Assembly: GCA_002197995.1 (NCBI GenBank)
Contig: NGZR01000001.1
Location: forward strand, 13,721,501-13,785,500
Direction of reading: 5' to 3'
Source: Gaeumannomyces sp. JS-464
Taxonomy: Eukaryota > Ascomycota > Sordariomycetes > Magnaporthales > Magnaporthaceae
Length of the DNA: 64,000 nt
Shown here: one piece after another, positions 9,787-20,506 of the stretch
Layout of the letters: each line of letters opens with the position of its first letter
Position numbering within the stretch: the stretch's first letter is position 1
Translations under genes and position numbers: made by a program
The notes under the pieces: model-generated
The model's database searches: none
Told to the model about the DNA's origin: nothing
The model's input: only the letters and a program-made list of their open reading frames with translations

Positions 9787-12700
9787 ATGCCAGCAGCCAA
9801 CCGGATACAACAAACGCATGGCAATAGGGCCCGGCGCCCGGGGCTTCGCCCCGAACGCCGTGCTTTAACCGCCGCCCAAGCGAACGTTCGACGTAGCTGG
9901 GAGGCGGGGGCTACTTTACTCCAACTATTTTGGAGCCAAAATATCGACGTGGTGCTAATGCAGGAGCCCCCTAGCGCGTGGAAAGGGAAGCTTATGCTTT
10001 GCACCCACCCGTCGTACGAGCTATTTACTCCGGTAAATAGCTGGCACGACCACCAAACCAGGCCTCGGGTAATAACTTACGTACGGAAGGACCCGGGGCT
10101 TCGGCCCGTAGCGGACCGGCCGGCAGGCAACACCCGGGACATCCTTTGGCTTACCGTCGCCAGGTGCACCTTCGTTAACGTATATAGGCCTTTAGGGGAC
10201 CCTTCGGAACCCTCGTTGGACCTTTTACTACGTTGGCGCCCAACGGCAAAATGCATTATAGCTGGAGATTTTAACGCAGGGTCCCCGGCGTGGGATCCGG
10301 TTAAGGGTAATAGGAATAGGGGCCAGGATATAGCCCAATGGGCTAATACTATAACCTCCTCCTACTTACCGACCCAGGCCAACCTACGCACAACGACGGG
10401 GGCGTTTTGGATTTACCTTTTCCAACGCCCCTTTAGCAACAGCGGAAATCGACCTTCGCTAGCAACCGATTCGGACCACCGCTCGATACGGATCGAAATT
10501 CCTAACCGCAATAACTTCGTTCCGGACTGCCGGCGTATTACGCTACCAGACGATAAACTACCGTTTTTCGCAAACGCCCGGTAACGTGGTAGCAACGGGG
10601 GCCGGCAACTTGCCACCACTTACAAACCCAGGCACTGCGGAACACCTGGATAAAGCGGCCGAAGCATTAACAAACTTATTAAAAGATGCGTTAATGGCTT
10701 TCGGCCGGGGGCCTAAAGCCAAAAGAAAAGGCCAACCCTGGTGGAACGAAAAGTGCGCCAACGCCCAACGGGACCTTGCAAAAGCTATGGGAAACGGCGG
10801 GCCTTTTTACGGCCGAAGCCCGTGCTTTTAAAAGCAACGGTTCGGACGGCTAAAAGACAGCATTGGGCCAGCGTGCTGGAGAAATGGATTCCCCGAAAGC
10901 GCTATACCGTGCTGTAAAGTGTGGTAAACTTACACCCGCTATACGGCTTCCCCCGTTAAATATTAACGGGAGGTTATAATAGCCCCCAGGGATAAAGCGG
11001 AAGCATTAGGCCGCAAGATCCTCCGTAGGTTTACGGCGGAGGACGACTTACAGGAGGACCCGTTACAGCAAAGGGCTACCCAAGGGACCGCACAACTCCC
11101 GTGGGACCCCCACGTCCCTTTAGAGGAATGCCGGAAGTGCACCGTTGGCACGGCAAACACGGCCCCGGGCGTCGATTCCCTAACGGTTAAGCTACTTACA
11201 GCGGCGTGGCCGGCAATAGGGGAATACGTCAGGGCCCTTTTCGAGGCTTGCCTTAGGGCCGGGCACCACCCAGCCCCTTTCCGCACAGCGGAAGTGGTTA
11301 TGCTGAAAAAGCCGAATAAAACGGATTTAACGGACCCAAAATCCTACCGCCCGATAGCTTTACTCCCGTGCTTAGGGAAAGGGCTGGAGCGGCTGGTGGC
11401 TTCGCGGATGGCATCCCTCGCATTACAACACGGGCTATAGCCCCGCAACACGCCGGGGCTACCCCGAAAAAGGCCGCCATCGATTTAACGGCATGCGTGG
11501 CCCACGAGGTGGAACGGGCCTTCCAAAAGCATAAAACGGCCGCCCTCGTTACCATGGATGTACAAGGGGCTTTCGACGCCGTACTTCGCCGGAGGCTCCT
11601 TTAAAGGCTTTAAACCAAGGCTGGGATCCAACGTTAGTACGATGGGTATCATCTTTTGCAGGAAACAGGGTGGTTAAAGTGCGTTTGGAGGACGCCACGG
11701 CACCCCCTTTTTCCCCGGACTGCGGGCTACCCCAAGGGTTACCGGCGTTACCGGTCCTATTTATGCTTTATATGGCCGAAATCCTACCCAAAGCAAAAGC
11801 GATTAGGTACGGATACGCGGACGATATAGGCATTTGCGTAACGGGTAGCACTCCGGAGGAGTGCTCCCGTAAAGCAGGGGCTACGGTTACGGAAATCCTA
11901 CGTTGGGGCAGGGCTAATAAGGTTGCTTTCGACCCGGGGAAGTGCGAGCTTATGCATTTTTCCAGACGGAGAAATCCCACAACCCCAGCGGTTACGGCGG
12001 AGGGCCTTACCATACAACAAGCTACAGGAGCTTTACGGTGGTTAGGGGTCCTTTTCGACCAAAGGCTTAATTTTAAAGCCCACGTGGAAAACAGGGCTGC
12101 AAAAGCCCAAAGCGTTGCCAACCACCTCCGAAGGCTTACGAATTCGATAGGGGGGATACCGGCACATTCGGTTTACAAAGCCGTCACAACGGTTATAATC
12201 CCTACGGCTTTATACGGGGCCGAGGTATGGTATAGGGGTAAAACTAAACCACACCCGTACAAGCCGGCACAACAGCAAATTATCCGCCAAGGCCATTTAA
12301 TCGATCGGGTCGATAAAGCCTTAACCGCGTCCCTTAAGGCAGTGGTCCCAGCTTGGAAAACACACCGATAAACGCATTGCATTACGAATCCGGCATCCCA
12401 GGCGCCCAGGCGCTTTTGGAACAAGCCCGCCTCCGTTTTGCGGCCCGTATAAATACGGTTCCGGAAGAACACCCCCTGGCCGCAGCGGCCAAGCCGGCCC
12501 TTAACGCCCGAGGGCCTAGGGCAGGCTTACCCGGCAGGCTTGCAACCTCCTTGCAAAGGACGGCCGGACTTCTTCCGGCTTGCACCCGCCCGGCCTACCT
12601 CCCTTATAAATATACGGGGCTTACGGTGGCCATACAAGAAAAGCAAGCAGCCGCTAAAGCATTTACGGCGTGGCTTTGCACCCTCCCACCCACCGACGTT

Positions 12701-13540
12701 ATAATATATAGCGACGGGTCCAAAGCAGAGAACGGAGCAGTTGGATACGGCTGGGTAATATACCAAGCCGGCCAACGCAAACTTTCCGGGCACGGCCGGC
12801 TGGCGCATCCCGCGGAAGTATTCGACGGCGAGGCGGAAGGGGCCCGGATGGGCCTCCGTAAAGCCGTTTGGAGCTTCCGCAATTGCACTTTCCACTTGTG
12901 CCTCGATAACACCTCGGCGGCCAACGGCTGTTTAAGCACGGCCCCTGATAGTTCACAAAGGGCCTTTAAAGAAATCCATTGCCTTATGGATAAACACCAG
13001 GTATACGTACGCTGGTCCCCGGGCCATATGGGAATCCCCGGAAACGAAAAGGCAACGCCGAAGCAAAGTTGGGATCGGCCCTGCCAATACCCCAACATTA
13101 AACCAACGGTGGCCGGAGTAAAGGCTTTAGCCCGGAAAACGGCCCGGGACGCCCGGAACGCATGGTTTAAGGACAACTTTCCGGATCGGTATAAGGCTAT
13201 AGGCCTCCCGCCGGCACCACAACATACGCCCGAAGCGTTGCAGCTGCACCGGAGGGTACTGCAACGGCTAATAGCCGCACGCACCGGTCACGGGGATTTC
13301 GACTGGTACCACCGAAAGTTCCAGCACGAAGACGATAACCCGTGCCGCTGCGGAAGAAACAAATCCCCTTCCCACCCTGTATTTTGCAGGTTGGCTAAAA
13401 CGGCAGAAAATAAATGGCCTATAGCGGACCCCTCCCCGGCTTCCGACAGGCCCGGATATTGGAAACGGCTACTTCAAAAGCCTTTCCTTTTTGCTTCGTT
13501 CGCCGAAGCTACCAATTATTACACTATCGCTGGACGATAA
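9787..13540 (+). pseudogene. LINE A ORF2 (endonuclease, RT, RNase H), frameshifted
   Basis: It starts at the ATG at 9787. Endonuclease (9787-10584) shows V-V-L-M-Q-E-P, I-I-A-G-D-F-N-A-G and D-S-D-H-R-S-I, the AP-endonuclease (EEP) active-site motifs. Reverse transcriptase (about 11290-12370) shows L-K-K-P-N-K, S-Y-R-P-I-A-L-L-P, L-P-Q-G-L-P, and the catalytic Y-A-D-D at 11814-11825. RNase H (about 12690-13070) shows Y-S-D-G-S, D-G-E-A-E-G, C-L-D-N-T-S-A and W-S-P-G-H-M-G-I-P-G-N. A terminal Cys motif (C-R-C-G-R-N, 13340) closes it. Frame breaks lie at 10584, ~10830, ~11440, ~11600 and 12370, so this copy is not autonomous as read. Confidence 0.9.
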
Positions 13541-14119
13541 CAACAGGCCTAAAAAGCCCGCATACATCCTTTTCCTTGTTCTCCTACACCTTTTACCTTT
13601 TTCCTTTGTACCACCAGGACTAACAGTAGGCTCGTTGGTCCCCCGCACCTCCGGCCGGGCCCTGGGGGTCCCGAGGACCTTCCAGCCTAAAACCCGGCCC
13701 CACCCCTTTACCGGCATACTCGCCGGCCGAACGCACTACTACCACCCGCAGCGCTTTACAACGCCCTGGCGTATATATATACGCCCTACCGCCGATTGCC
13801 CGCTCACTAACAAGGAGCGCTGGAACGCGGCCCGACCTTCGTGTGCCTTCGGGTTTAATTCTGCTAGCCGCCGGATAGCAACATGTAGCCTAATGTTTAG
13901 CTTAGGTAGCGCTAGCACGTCATATGCCCCTTGGGAGGCAGGGACTGGTAGATCCCGACTTACTGACGTTAAATATACTCACTCACTCACTCACCCTTTT
14001 TGCTCCCGCACCTACCCCGCTTCACTTTTAGCCCGTGCAACGCCTGTGCGTTCCGGTTTCGCAACCCACGTAATTTGCCTGCAAATTGAACTTAGTGCCA
14101 TTTTTAATCCATTTTTTAA

Positions 14120-14489
14120 CAATTACCCTTATAAACGAAGTAATTACAATTTCGAGCGACGACGAGGCCGGGCCGGATAAGGCCGGGCCGGACGAGGCTG
14201 GGCCGGCTTCCGACGAGGTTGCAGCCCCCCCAATAAATTGGGACGGCCTCCTTTAAACCGCCGAGCCCGTGGAAGTCTTCCAATCCTTTTACCCTACCTA
14301 CCAGGCCCTCGTTAAAGCCTTTAACGATTTTTGGATCGACAAAGGTATTAAAGTAACAACGGTGCGGTTATAAGCCGACTCCCAAGGCATAAAAAAGCTT
14401 TAAACCGCGTGCTTTTTCCAGCACCGCCCTCGAGGCTCCCGCGCCCTCTGTTTGCGCACACGCACCTCCCAAATATCCGATTGCACCTA
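14120..14489 (+). pseudogene. transposase N-terminus relic, possibly Mutator-like
   Basis: The frame contains an acidic start (I-S-S-D-D-E-A-G-P-D-K-A-G) built on a GC-rich 16-bp-type repeat at 14156-14215, then T-Y-Q-A-L-V-K-A-F-N-D-F-W-I-D-K-G-I-K-V at about 14300-14360. A 'tyqaLvkafNdf...Gikv...rS' layout is how FAR1-type N-termini of fungal Mutator-like transposases read, but the zinc-binding residues are not clearly visible. TAA/TAG codons interrupt it, and the LTR beginning at 14490 cuts it off. LINE A inserted into its upstream flank. Family call is tentative. Confidence 0.35.
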
Positions 14490-14959
14490 TGTTACAATCA
14501 GGGGTCTGCTTTTAAGATAAGGCACCTCGGGGGTGGACAGGACAGTATCGCTGGTTTAGGTACGGGGGGAACACGTAACTTAAAAGGACAATCTAATTGC
14601 TTGCCCTAAGGGGTGCTTAGGAGCTAACTTAGGTTAACTAATGCCGAAGCCTTAGTTAAAACTACCTAAAACAATAGGAAATCCATTCTTTATATACACC
14701 CCTTTTTAACTTAGTGGCCTTTGGATTTGTGGCTTTATTTATAAATCCAAAAATCCCTTTGGATTTGTAGCTTTGTCCACAAATCCAAAGATTTAAAAAT
14801 CCCTTTAAATTTGTGGCTTTGTTTATAAATCTAAAAATTTAAAAATTTAAACTTAGGTAAGCTTTATTACGTGACTTCGTGTGTTTAAATGCGGGGCAGG
14901 GGCACCGTTCGGGGCCTTTCCCGCCTTGTTATCCTGGGGCTTGCATGCTGGTCGTAACA
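14490..14959 (-). repeat. LTR (470 bp) of a Gypsy-type element, minus orientation
   Basis: On the minus strand it runs from TGTTACGACC (14959) to TTGTAACA (14490), giving inverted TGTTAC/GTAACA ends. It is related along its length to the LTR at 38681-39134, including the block around GGCTTCGGCATTAGTTAA. Outside its start on the minus strand lies a purine tract (complement of 14961-14980, AAAAGGGGAAATC), as expected of a polypurine tract before a 3' LTR. It therefore probably still borders its internal region. It lies inside the Mutator-like relic. Confidence 0.75.
14719..14848. repeat. three tandem foldback modules within the LTR
   Basis: Three consecutive ~38-46-bp units each start C-TTTGGATTTGT (third copy mutated to CTTTAAATTTGT) and end in AAATCCAAA or a mutated form. 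Each can fold on itself through TTTGGATTT/AAATCCAAA. The related LTR at 38.7 kb has a different short repeat at the same place. Confidence 0.7.
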
Positions 14960-15164
14960 TTAGATTTCCCCTTTTAGGCTAAATCCTTTTAGCCAATTTT
15001 TGCTGCCTCGCTTTTTGTTAATTGGTAAGTACTTTCCTTTTTTACCATCCCTTTTCCCCTTTTTAATTAACGAGATGTTTGGTCGGGTGCGAAAACGCTT
15101 TTTCGCGAAGGAAACCCTTTAGCGTAAGGATTTGCTTGCTTAAGTCGTTTCTTTTGCTACCGAA

Positions 15165-15524
15165 ATGCCTTCCTGCTTTTTTTGTTACGAAGTTTTAAAA
15201 CGTGAAAAATATAAGGCCTTTTTTTAAAACTCCTTTCGGTGCGTGGAGTGCCTTAGTCGAAACCGTATAAATTGCGACATTTTGGGCCCTTTTTTCGAAT
15301 AGCTTCGTTTTATCGGTTTTTAATACCAGCAGATAACAGCAGAAATTAAAGCGATAAAAAAGAAGCGCCGCGCTTTAAATAACAAATTTAAACGTTTGCG
15401 AAAACAAAAGAAAATATGGTTTAGAAAAAAATACGCGTAATCCGTCGTAATATTAACGCTATGGAAAAGTTAAAGCGTGTCGAGCGGGAGGAGGCCGATC
15501 GGGAGGCTCGCCAAACTGCTTCGT
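15165..15524 (+). pseudogene. Cys-rich, coiled-coil small protein relic
   Basis: From the ATG at 15165 the frame reads M-P-S-C-F-F-C-Y-E-V and later F-R-C-V-E-C-L-S-R-N-R-I-N-C (15235-15280), a C-x2-C ... C-x2-C-x8-C arrangement. It then becomes strongly charged, with M-E-K-L-K-R-V-E-R-E-E-A-D-R-E-A-R at 15464-15514. Internal TAA/TAG codons (for example in F-F-stop-N-S) fit RIP damage. I have the impression of a repeated fungal family with a zinc-binding head and coiled-coil tail, but I cannot name it. It is antisense to the neighbouring LTR and chromodomain relic. Confidence 0.4.
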
Positions 15525-15647
15525 AACCCGAGCCGTCCGTGGCTTTTGCCGTTTCCCCCGATTAGCAAGCGTTCGGGGTTAATCCTAACTTAAACCTGCT
15601 TGCCTTTTTTAACTTTAATAAGTTGTAACCTTTTTAATAATTTCTTT

Positions 15648-15721
15648 AAGCTTTATAGCATAATAGGTATAGCTTTGGTTTTTCCTGCTAAGGTTTCGGG
15701 TTCGAATCTTAGCAGGTTTAT
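15648..15721 (+). tRNA. tRNA-like sequence, RIP-mutated (pseudo-tRNA candidate)
   Basis: TAGCATAATAGG at 15656-15667 fits the A-box consensus (TRGCNNANNGG). GGTTCGAATC at 15699-15708 fits the B-box, at tRNA-like spacing. Between them TTGGT and GCTAA can pair as an anticodon stem around TTTTCCT, which would give anticodon TTC. The acceptor and T-stem pairing is poor, needing several G-T pairs and mismatches, so it is a degenerate tRNA gene or a tRNA-derived repeat. It sits just beyond the end of the chromodomain Gypsy relic. Confidence 0.35.
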
Positions 15722-15729
15722 GGTTTAAT

Positions 15730-16450
15730 AAATTTCGCGGTACACGCCGGGGAATTTATTAAGCTTGCTTTTTTCTTTTTATTAACCTTTTTTAAAACGC
15801 TTTTGCCGGTACTTTTGTAAAGCTTTTTAGCAATTCCCAAAATCGGTTGCTTTTTCCCACGTGTTTTCCTCGTAACCGTACTTTTCCCATTTAATTAAAT
15901 ACTGTTTAATTCGACGTTTTATGCGTTTATTTAAAACTTCCTCGATTTTATATTCGTATTCGGGTTAATGTTTACTAACTCGTTTAATTCCGTACTAGGT
16001 AATGCGAATTCGAACAGGGAAATATAAAATACCGGGTGTATTTTTATAATTAGTGGTAATCGGAATTTATAATTTACGTTCGAAACTTTTTTTAGCATTT
16101 TAAAAGGTTTTAGTTTTTTATGGTTTAATTTATCGCTTAGTCGTTTTGTTTTAATATTGCGTCGAAAAAGATAAACGCTATCCCTTTTTTTAAAAGTCGG
16201 TTTTTCGATTTTTTTTTTTTTTGCTTAAATAGTTATGCGGTGCCGTAACCTTTTTAACTTTGTTTAAAAGTGTTTATATAGTTTAGTAAATTTTGTTATT
16301 TGTATTTCCGCTATTAAGGCATGTTTTCCTACCTTAGGTTTTTTGTACACCGTTAGCGTAAACCCGTAGTTTGCGTAAAACGGTGTAATTTTTATATTTT
16401 TATGGATTAAATTATTATAAGCGAATTAAATTATAAAAAGTAATTATACC
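15730..16450 (-). pseudogene. Gypsy integrase C-terminus and chromodomain relic
   Basis: On the minus strand, G/V-I-T-P-F-Y-A-N-Y-G-F-T-L-T (about 16360-16390) marks the end of a Gypsy integrase core. The frame leads to Y-E-Y-K-I-E-E-V-L-N-K-R-I-K-R-R-I-K-Q-Y-L-I-K-W and then E-N-T-W-E at about 15850-15960. That is the chromodomain signature (EY.VE.IL....... YLVKW.GY....NTWE). Many TAA/TAG stops replace Trp/Gln/Arg codons, the RIP pattern. The LTR at 14490-14959 has the right strand to be its 3' LTR. Confidence 0.7.
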
Positions 16451-16459
16451 TAGTTAGTT

Positions 16460-18700
16460 TATCTAAAATTTGGTATTAGGGAATCGCGCGAACGTACGTC
16501 CCTTTTAACCCGAATAAAAAAATAAACGTACAATACTCGTTCCTTTTACTAAAAAACTAAAAAAACCACCCGAGCAAAAAGCACGAAGTAGGAAACGAAA
16601 ACTAATAAAAACCGTCGCGATAATAAAATCGAGTTAACCGTACGATTTACTAACGTTTCGAATAAAATATTAAGGAAAAAAATTACGGTAATAATTAATT
16701 GCGAAGTATAAAACGATTATATATCGCTATAAACGGTTAAACGGTATAAAATCCTTACGAATTGGAAACGCTAACCGTATTAATTAAAAACGGTCGAAAA
16801 AAAATTTATCGTTTATAATAAAAAATAAATCGATTAAAAAATACGACTAGTAACATTACGCATTCGGAATGGGGAAAACGTTATTATTATATTAAACGAG
16901 CTAAATATAAAAAAAGGAAACGTTATTTTCGAAATCCTTTAATTTAGGAAAAATAACTTACGGATAAATTAAGCTACCGGTTAAATCTAATAGGAAAAAC
17001 TACGCGCAATTAAAACGGGTTACTAATTACGAACTTTAAACCGTAAGCATAAAATGCAATAAAAGGAGGTTATAACGGTAATAGGATTTAACAGTTTACT
17101 TTCGCATTTAATATCGACAAATACATAATTATTTAAAATGGAAAGCAATTAAAACGATTTAATTAATATTAAAAAACGGCTCGCGAGTATTTCGAAAAAA
17201 TACTATAAATATGAGAAATTGTTTAGGAAAAACCTAAAAACGGTGTTTCCCAAATATAAACCGTTTAAATTTAAAATTAAATTTAAATTAAAAATATAAC
17301 TTAAGTATTAAAAGCTGTACTAGCTTAACCTGTTAGTGCATATAATGCACTAAGATATTAAAGTTATTAATTACGTCGTATGGCGTGATTTAGGGTTTAT
17401 ACTTACCTTGTAAGTGTTTCACTTACCTTGTAAGTAAAACGCTTACCCCGCACTTATTTATATATAAGTGCGGTATATATATAACTTTATTTATCTATAT
17501 AAAAGCCTTTTTTCCCCTGCGCTAGTTATAGGAATTCCTAATGAATAGCATGCTTTTAATACAATCCTTTTCCCTATATCACCTTTAGCATTAATCCTAA
17601 CATAACCCTCGGTAATAAAAAGTGCTAAAAAAGCAATTAAAGGAAAACTTACGAAAAGGACATATTAAACCTTCCGAGTTTTTAATAAAATACGGGATTT
17701 TATAAAAAAAAAAAGAAAAACGAAACGGAACGAATATACGTTAACTACCGCCCGTTAAACGAGGTTACAATTAAAAATCGATATTTTTTACCTTTTATTA
17801 ACAAACTGCGAAACAAATTTGGTAAAGCCTAATATTTTACGGTTTTGGATTTACGGAAAGCTTATAGCTTAATACGGATTAAAAAGGGCTAAAAATGGCT
17901 AACAGCTTTTAAAATAAAGCTTAAATGCTACGAATTTTTAATAATAACTTTTGGTTTTACTAATGCACCGGATACGTTTTAAAAGATAATTAATTATATA
18001 TTGCGCAAATATTTTAACGTTTTCGTTATCGCGTATTTGGATAACATTTTAATTTTTTAAAAAACGATGGAAAAATATAAGCAGCACGTATATAAAATGC
18101 TTTAAAAGTTGCTTAACGTAAAACTTTTTGTTAAATTAAAAAAGTGCAAATAGCACATATAAAAAGTCGCTTTTTTAAAATTTGTCATTATATTAAAATA
18201 GGTTTACATAAACTTTAAAAAAGTTAAAAAAGTTAAAAGGTGGTTTATATTTAAAAACGTTATAAAAGTACGAGGGTTTTTAGGTTTTTTAAACTTTTAC
18301 AAACGGTTTATTTATAATTACAGCAAAATCGCTATATTATTTACGAACTTTACCAAAAATAACCACTAGTTTTATTAAAAAAAGCAAAAACAAAAAGCTT
18401 TTAAGCAATTACGAAACGCCGTAATAAGCGAACTTATATTAGCACTTTTAAACTTAAAAAAAACCTTTTAAAATCGAAACCGACGCGTTAAATTACGCGA
18501 TCGGTGGCTAACTCGAATAACGAAACGATTAAAAGCGGTTATACTTTTACGCGTTTTTTTCGCAAAAATTACATAAATTTAAATTAAATTACCAAATTTA
18601 TAATAAAAAACTTTTAATAATTATTTAAACATTTAAAAAATGGCGATAATATTTTTATAAAGCTAAACATTAAATTATAATATATATAAAATATAAAAAT
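16460..18700 (+). mobile_element. Gypsy pol relic (protease? / RT / RNase H), RIP-degraded
   Basis: The reverse transcriptase frame is readable on the plus strand from about 17620: L-K-E-N-L-R-K-G-H-I-K-P-S, V-N-Y-R-P-L-N, F-T-V-L-D-L-R-K-A-Y, F-G-F-T-N-A-P-D-T-F and the catalytic A-Y-L-D-N-I-L (family YLDDIL, with D changed to N). It continues to G-F-L-G-F-L-N-F-Y-K-R-F-I and an RNase H region to about 18680. Upstream, to about 17330, lies the pre-RT segment (K-Y-K-P-F-K-F-K-I-K). Further upstream the frame is too mutated to name. A solo LTR interrupts it at 17331-17602. TpA-rich, full of RIP-type stops. Confidence 0.8.
17331..17602. repeat. solo LTR (272 bp) inside the Gypsy pol relic, TSD TAACC
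   Basis: It starts TGTTAGTGCA and ends AATCCTAACA. Perfect flanking repeats TAACC lie at 17326-17330 and 17603-17607. The Gypsy frame resumes on the far side, which confirms an insertion. It contains TATATAAAAG near 17495-17506, two copies of CACTTACCTTGTAAGT (itself palindromic), and a perfect 9-bp stem CCGCACTTA/TAAGTGCGG at 17448-17473. It is unrelated to the two other LTR families in the window. Confidence 0.8.
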
Positions 18701-18769
18701 TTAACACATTTCACTAACGTAATTCACCAGCGAGTAACGCATACCAGCGAGGAACGCACCCACACCTAA

Positions 18770-20250
18770 CCTTCCGTTAATCGACGCGCATGCCAACCTA
18801 ACAACGCTATAAATCCATTTAAACTACTCGAAATTATATATATCGGACATTTTTATTTTTCCTAACAAATACGCGCATTATGTCCGGTTTTGCCGCACGT
18901 GCCATATCGCCGACGAGTCGTCGTCGCCCTTTTTTTTTAACCTTTATAATCGCGCATTTTTTGCTATAACTGCCTATTTAACTCTTGCTAGTCCAAAACA
19001 TTTCGTATTTTTCGATAATATGTAACCTTTTTTATTAAACACGTGTTTTTTTAGCCCTCCGGCGTTTGCTTAATGCTTCGTTCGCCTTTCGGAGTTTGCA
19101 GTTCTCTTTTTTTAAAAGGTTAACTCGATGCATAATTGCTTTAACCTTTTTCGTTAATTGGTTTACAACCGCTAATATAAGTAACGGAAAGCTATTTCGG
19201 TAATTGGAAATCCGAGTTTTAATATGTTCGGATTGCGAAGTTGCGTCCCTGGCTGTCCGGGGCGTTTTGGAGGTCCAAAGTTCGGCGTCGTTTAAAAGCT
19301 TTCTCGGGGAAGTTGGAATTCGTAACTTTACATCCAGCTTTTCCAAAACGAATCCGGATTAAAAGGAGTAAAGCTAGCCTTTCGAAAACCTTTTTAAATA
19401 TTTTTTTCGGTTAAAAAGTTAAAAAATGCCGTTTTAAACGCCGAAAGGAACTCGATTTTAATTACGTGGTTAACGTGTAATTTTATTAAGCTTTCGATTT
19501 GTTAACCGTACGCCTTTTTTAACGGGTTAAAGCATTTAACGTTAAGCGGTTAAAAAAAGTAAAACGAATACGAAAGCATGCAAAGCGTAATAATGTTATG
19601 TTTTTAGCAATAAAGCTCGAAATCCGTTAAATAATGGCTTTTATATCCGTTTAGCACTAACAAACGATAAGGGCCTTTTATGCGCGATGCTATGTGTTTA
19701 TCGAAATGCTAAATCCATTTTAAACCGAGCTCGTTCGTAATCCACCCGTTAAAACTCGTTAAAATAACCTAATCGCGTGAAAAGCCGGTTTCCGAATACC
19801 AATTAGCCAAATGGTATTGCTTTTTAACGATAATAAAAAGGGGGATTGCTTAGCCGTAACAATTAACCTTTTGGATAATTATAACCCATTCCCGGTTGCT
19901 AAACTGGACCAGTTTTGCTTTACCACGGCCTTTTAATATTGTAATAACTATAACGGTAAACGATTATGCTTATAAGAAAGCCGGTTTCGTCGAAATTGTA
20001 AATGTCGTTATTTAAAATGCCATATTTGGCCATAATGTTCCGTATAAGGTCGAACTACGCAAAAACGAGCTTGGGATTTTCGCATTTGGCCTTTTAATAG
20101 TTGTACTTTCGAATCCAGCGCGTACCGAGCTCCGGGCGGCGCTTAACGAACCTCGCGACCTAGTTGGTCCCGATAATGCCCGCGTCGCGTTCGGCGAGCA
20201 ATCGGTTGGCCATATTTTTAACACCAAAAGGCCGGGGAGGGAATGCGCCC
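18770..20250 (-). mobile_element. pogo/Fot1-type DNA transposon relic, 5'-truncated
   Basis: On the minus strand the transposase begins inside its N-terminal part at about 20250 (A-F-P-P-R-P-F-G-V-K-N-M-A-N-R-L-L-A-E-R-D). It runs through a damaged DDE core (Y-N-F-D-E-T-G-F near 19990) to an intact C-terminal tail. That tail, open at 19035-19346, holds T-P-R-T-A-R-D and N-C-K-L-R-K-A-N-E-A-L-S-K-R-R-R-A-K-K-T-R-V, a hallmark of fungal pogo/Fot1 transposases. The first ~60 residues and 5' end are missing because homology to the 36-37-kb copy stops at about 20250, where the Harbinger element begins. RIP-mutated, but less than its partner at 35.8-37.4 kb. Confidence 0.8.
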
Positions 20251-20506
20251 CTCCAGAAGTACCATTTTGACCAGGCCAACGAGTCGCTTGAATGAGGCCC
20301 TGCAAGGCACGTGTTACCCTTAATCAGGGAGGGTCTAAAAGGGTCAAAGAGGGACAAGGCCGGCCGGCCCGCCCATAGAAAAGAGGGAGGGGATCCGGAT
20401 CAAGTCCAGTAGGACGCACCAAGTTAACTCGCTCATTTTGACCGCAATTCTTGGCCGTTCAATATACCAAATAGACCGTTCAACTCGCCTTTTTTTGCTC
20501 TATCCA

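Larger units (their letters stand above)
7756..13993 (+). mobile_element. LINE retrotransposon copy A (Tad1/I-type), near full length
   Basis: The 5' end ACCTTTCTCGAATTCACC is shared with copies B, C and D. A short 5' leader, a zinc-knuckle ORF1, a linker, and an ORF2 with endonuclease, reverse transcriptase and RNase H follow in that order. The 3' end is a tetranucleotide tail, TACTCACTCACTCACTCA. The direct repeat CCCTTTTTGCTCC at 7738-7750 and 13994-14006 is the target duplication (13 bp exact). The endonuclease-RT-RNaseH order and repeat-type tail fit the Tad1/I groups. It is 6.24 kb long. Divergence from copies B and D consists mostly of small indels, not RIP transitions. Confidence 0.95.

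Noticed and set aside
9309..10004. Long minus-strand frame of 231 codons opposite LINE A ORF1
   Set aside because: It is the shadow of the GCC/GCG-rich alanine stretch of ORF1; Ala/Ser/Gly-rich, no motif.
12604..13284. 226-codon minus frame opposite LINE A RNase H (and its counterpart at 43622-44305)
   Set aside because: Antisense shadow of the conserved RNase H region; the sense strand carries the catalytic motifs.
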